Source: CAYHMW01 sp964357925
GTDB lineage: Bacteria > Patescibacteriota > Microgenomatia > UBA8517
Direction: 5' to 3'
DNA: 5,177 bases
Assembly (NCBI GenBank): GCA_964357925.1
Contig: CAYHMW010000039.1
Location: 1 to 5,177, forward strand
The notes under the pieces were generated by a model. The model saw nothing but the letters and a program-made list of their open reading frames with translations, was not told where the DNA came from and did not search any database. The number at the start of each line of letters is the position of its first letter. The first letter of the stretch is position 1. Made by a program: the position numbers and the translations under genes. Below, piece by piece: positions 5,172 to 5,177 of the stretch.

Positions 5172-5177
5172 CTCTGT

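Noticed and set aside
1..5177. Alternative genetic code with TGA as an amino-acid codon
   Set aside because: TGA ends hrcA, grpE, dnaK, the DUF6941-like gene and doxX at sensible C-termini, so TGA is a normal stop here.
1..5177. CRISPR array, tRNA, rRNA, transposase or attachment sites
   Set aside because: Nothing with regularly spaced repeats, tRNA arms, rRNA-like sequence or terminal repeats was seen. Coding sequence fills nearly everything, and the longest gap is 86 bp (556-641).

Overview
The window is the HrcA-type heat-shock chaperone region of a bacterium, read almost entirely on the minus strand: hrcA (4319-5077), grpE (3892-4362), dnaK (1911-3836), two small non-chaperone genes (1544-1933 and 1075-1542), and the 5' part of a dnaJ-family gene (1-555, cut by the window edge). 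One plus-strand gene, a DoxX-family membrane protein (642-1088), lies between dnaJ and the two small genes. No RNA gene, insertion sequence, CRISPR array or broken gene is visible.

The likely source is a small-genome member of the Patescibacteria/CPR, possibly the Microgenomates side. This is inference. It rests on the short HrcA (252 aa against about 340), the zinc-finger-less J protein standing where DnaJ normally is, tightly overlapping genes, and moderate to low GC. TGA closes at least five genes, so the TGA-reading code of Gracilibacteria and Absconditabacteria is excluded.

Regulation is clear. Each of the three promoter regions carries a recognisable CIRCE operator (TTAGCACTC, 9 bp, GAGTGCTAA), the HrcA binding site: upstream of hrcA (5082-5108, 15/18 arm matches), between grpE and dnaK (3852-3878, 16/18), and in the divergent dnaJ/doxX interval (591-617, 16/18). 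HrcA should therefore repress its own operon, dnaK with its two downstream passengers, dnaJ, and perhaps doxX. The -10 boxes sit so close to the ATGs that dnaK, dnaJ and doxX appear to have leaderless or nearly leaderless mRNAs, and hrcA only a leader of about 5 nt. The operon-internal genes grpE and the DUF6941-like gene instead have good Shine-Dalgarno sites inside the preceding gene.

The least expected part is between dnaK and dnaJ. A DUF6941-like protein overlaps dnaK by 23 bp and is followed, after one base, by an unrecognised 155-aa protein with a Thr/Ser/Asn-rich start, a charged helical middle and a hydrophobic C-terminus. This AT-richer pair appears to be co-transcribed with dnaK under HrcA control and is the best candidate here for something undescribed. 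The DoxX gene converges on it with a 14-bp overlap.
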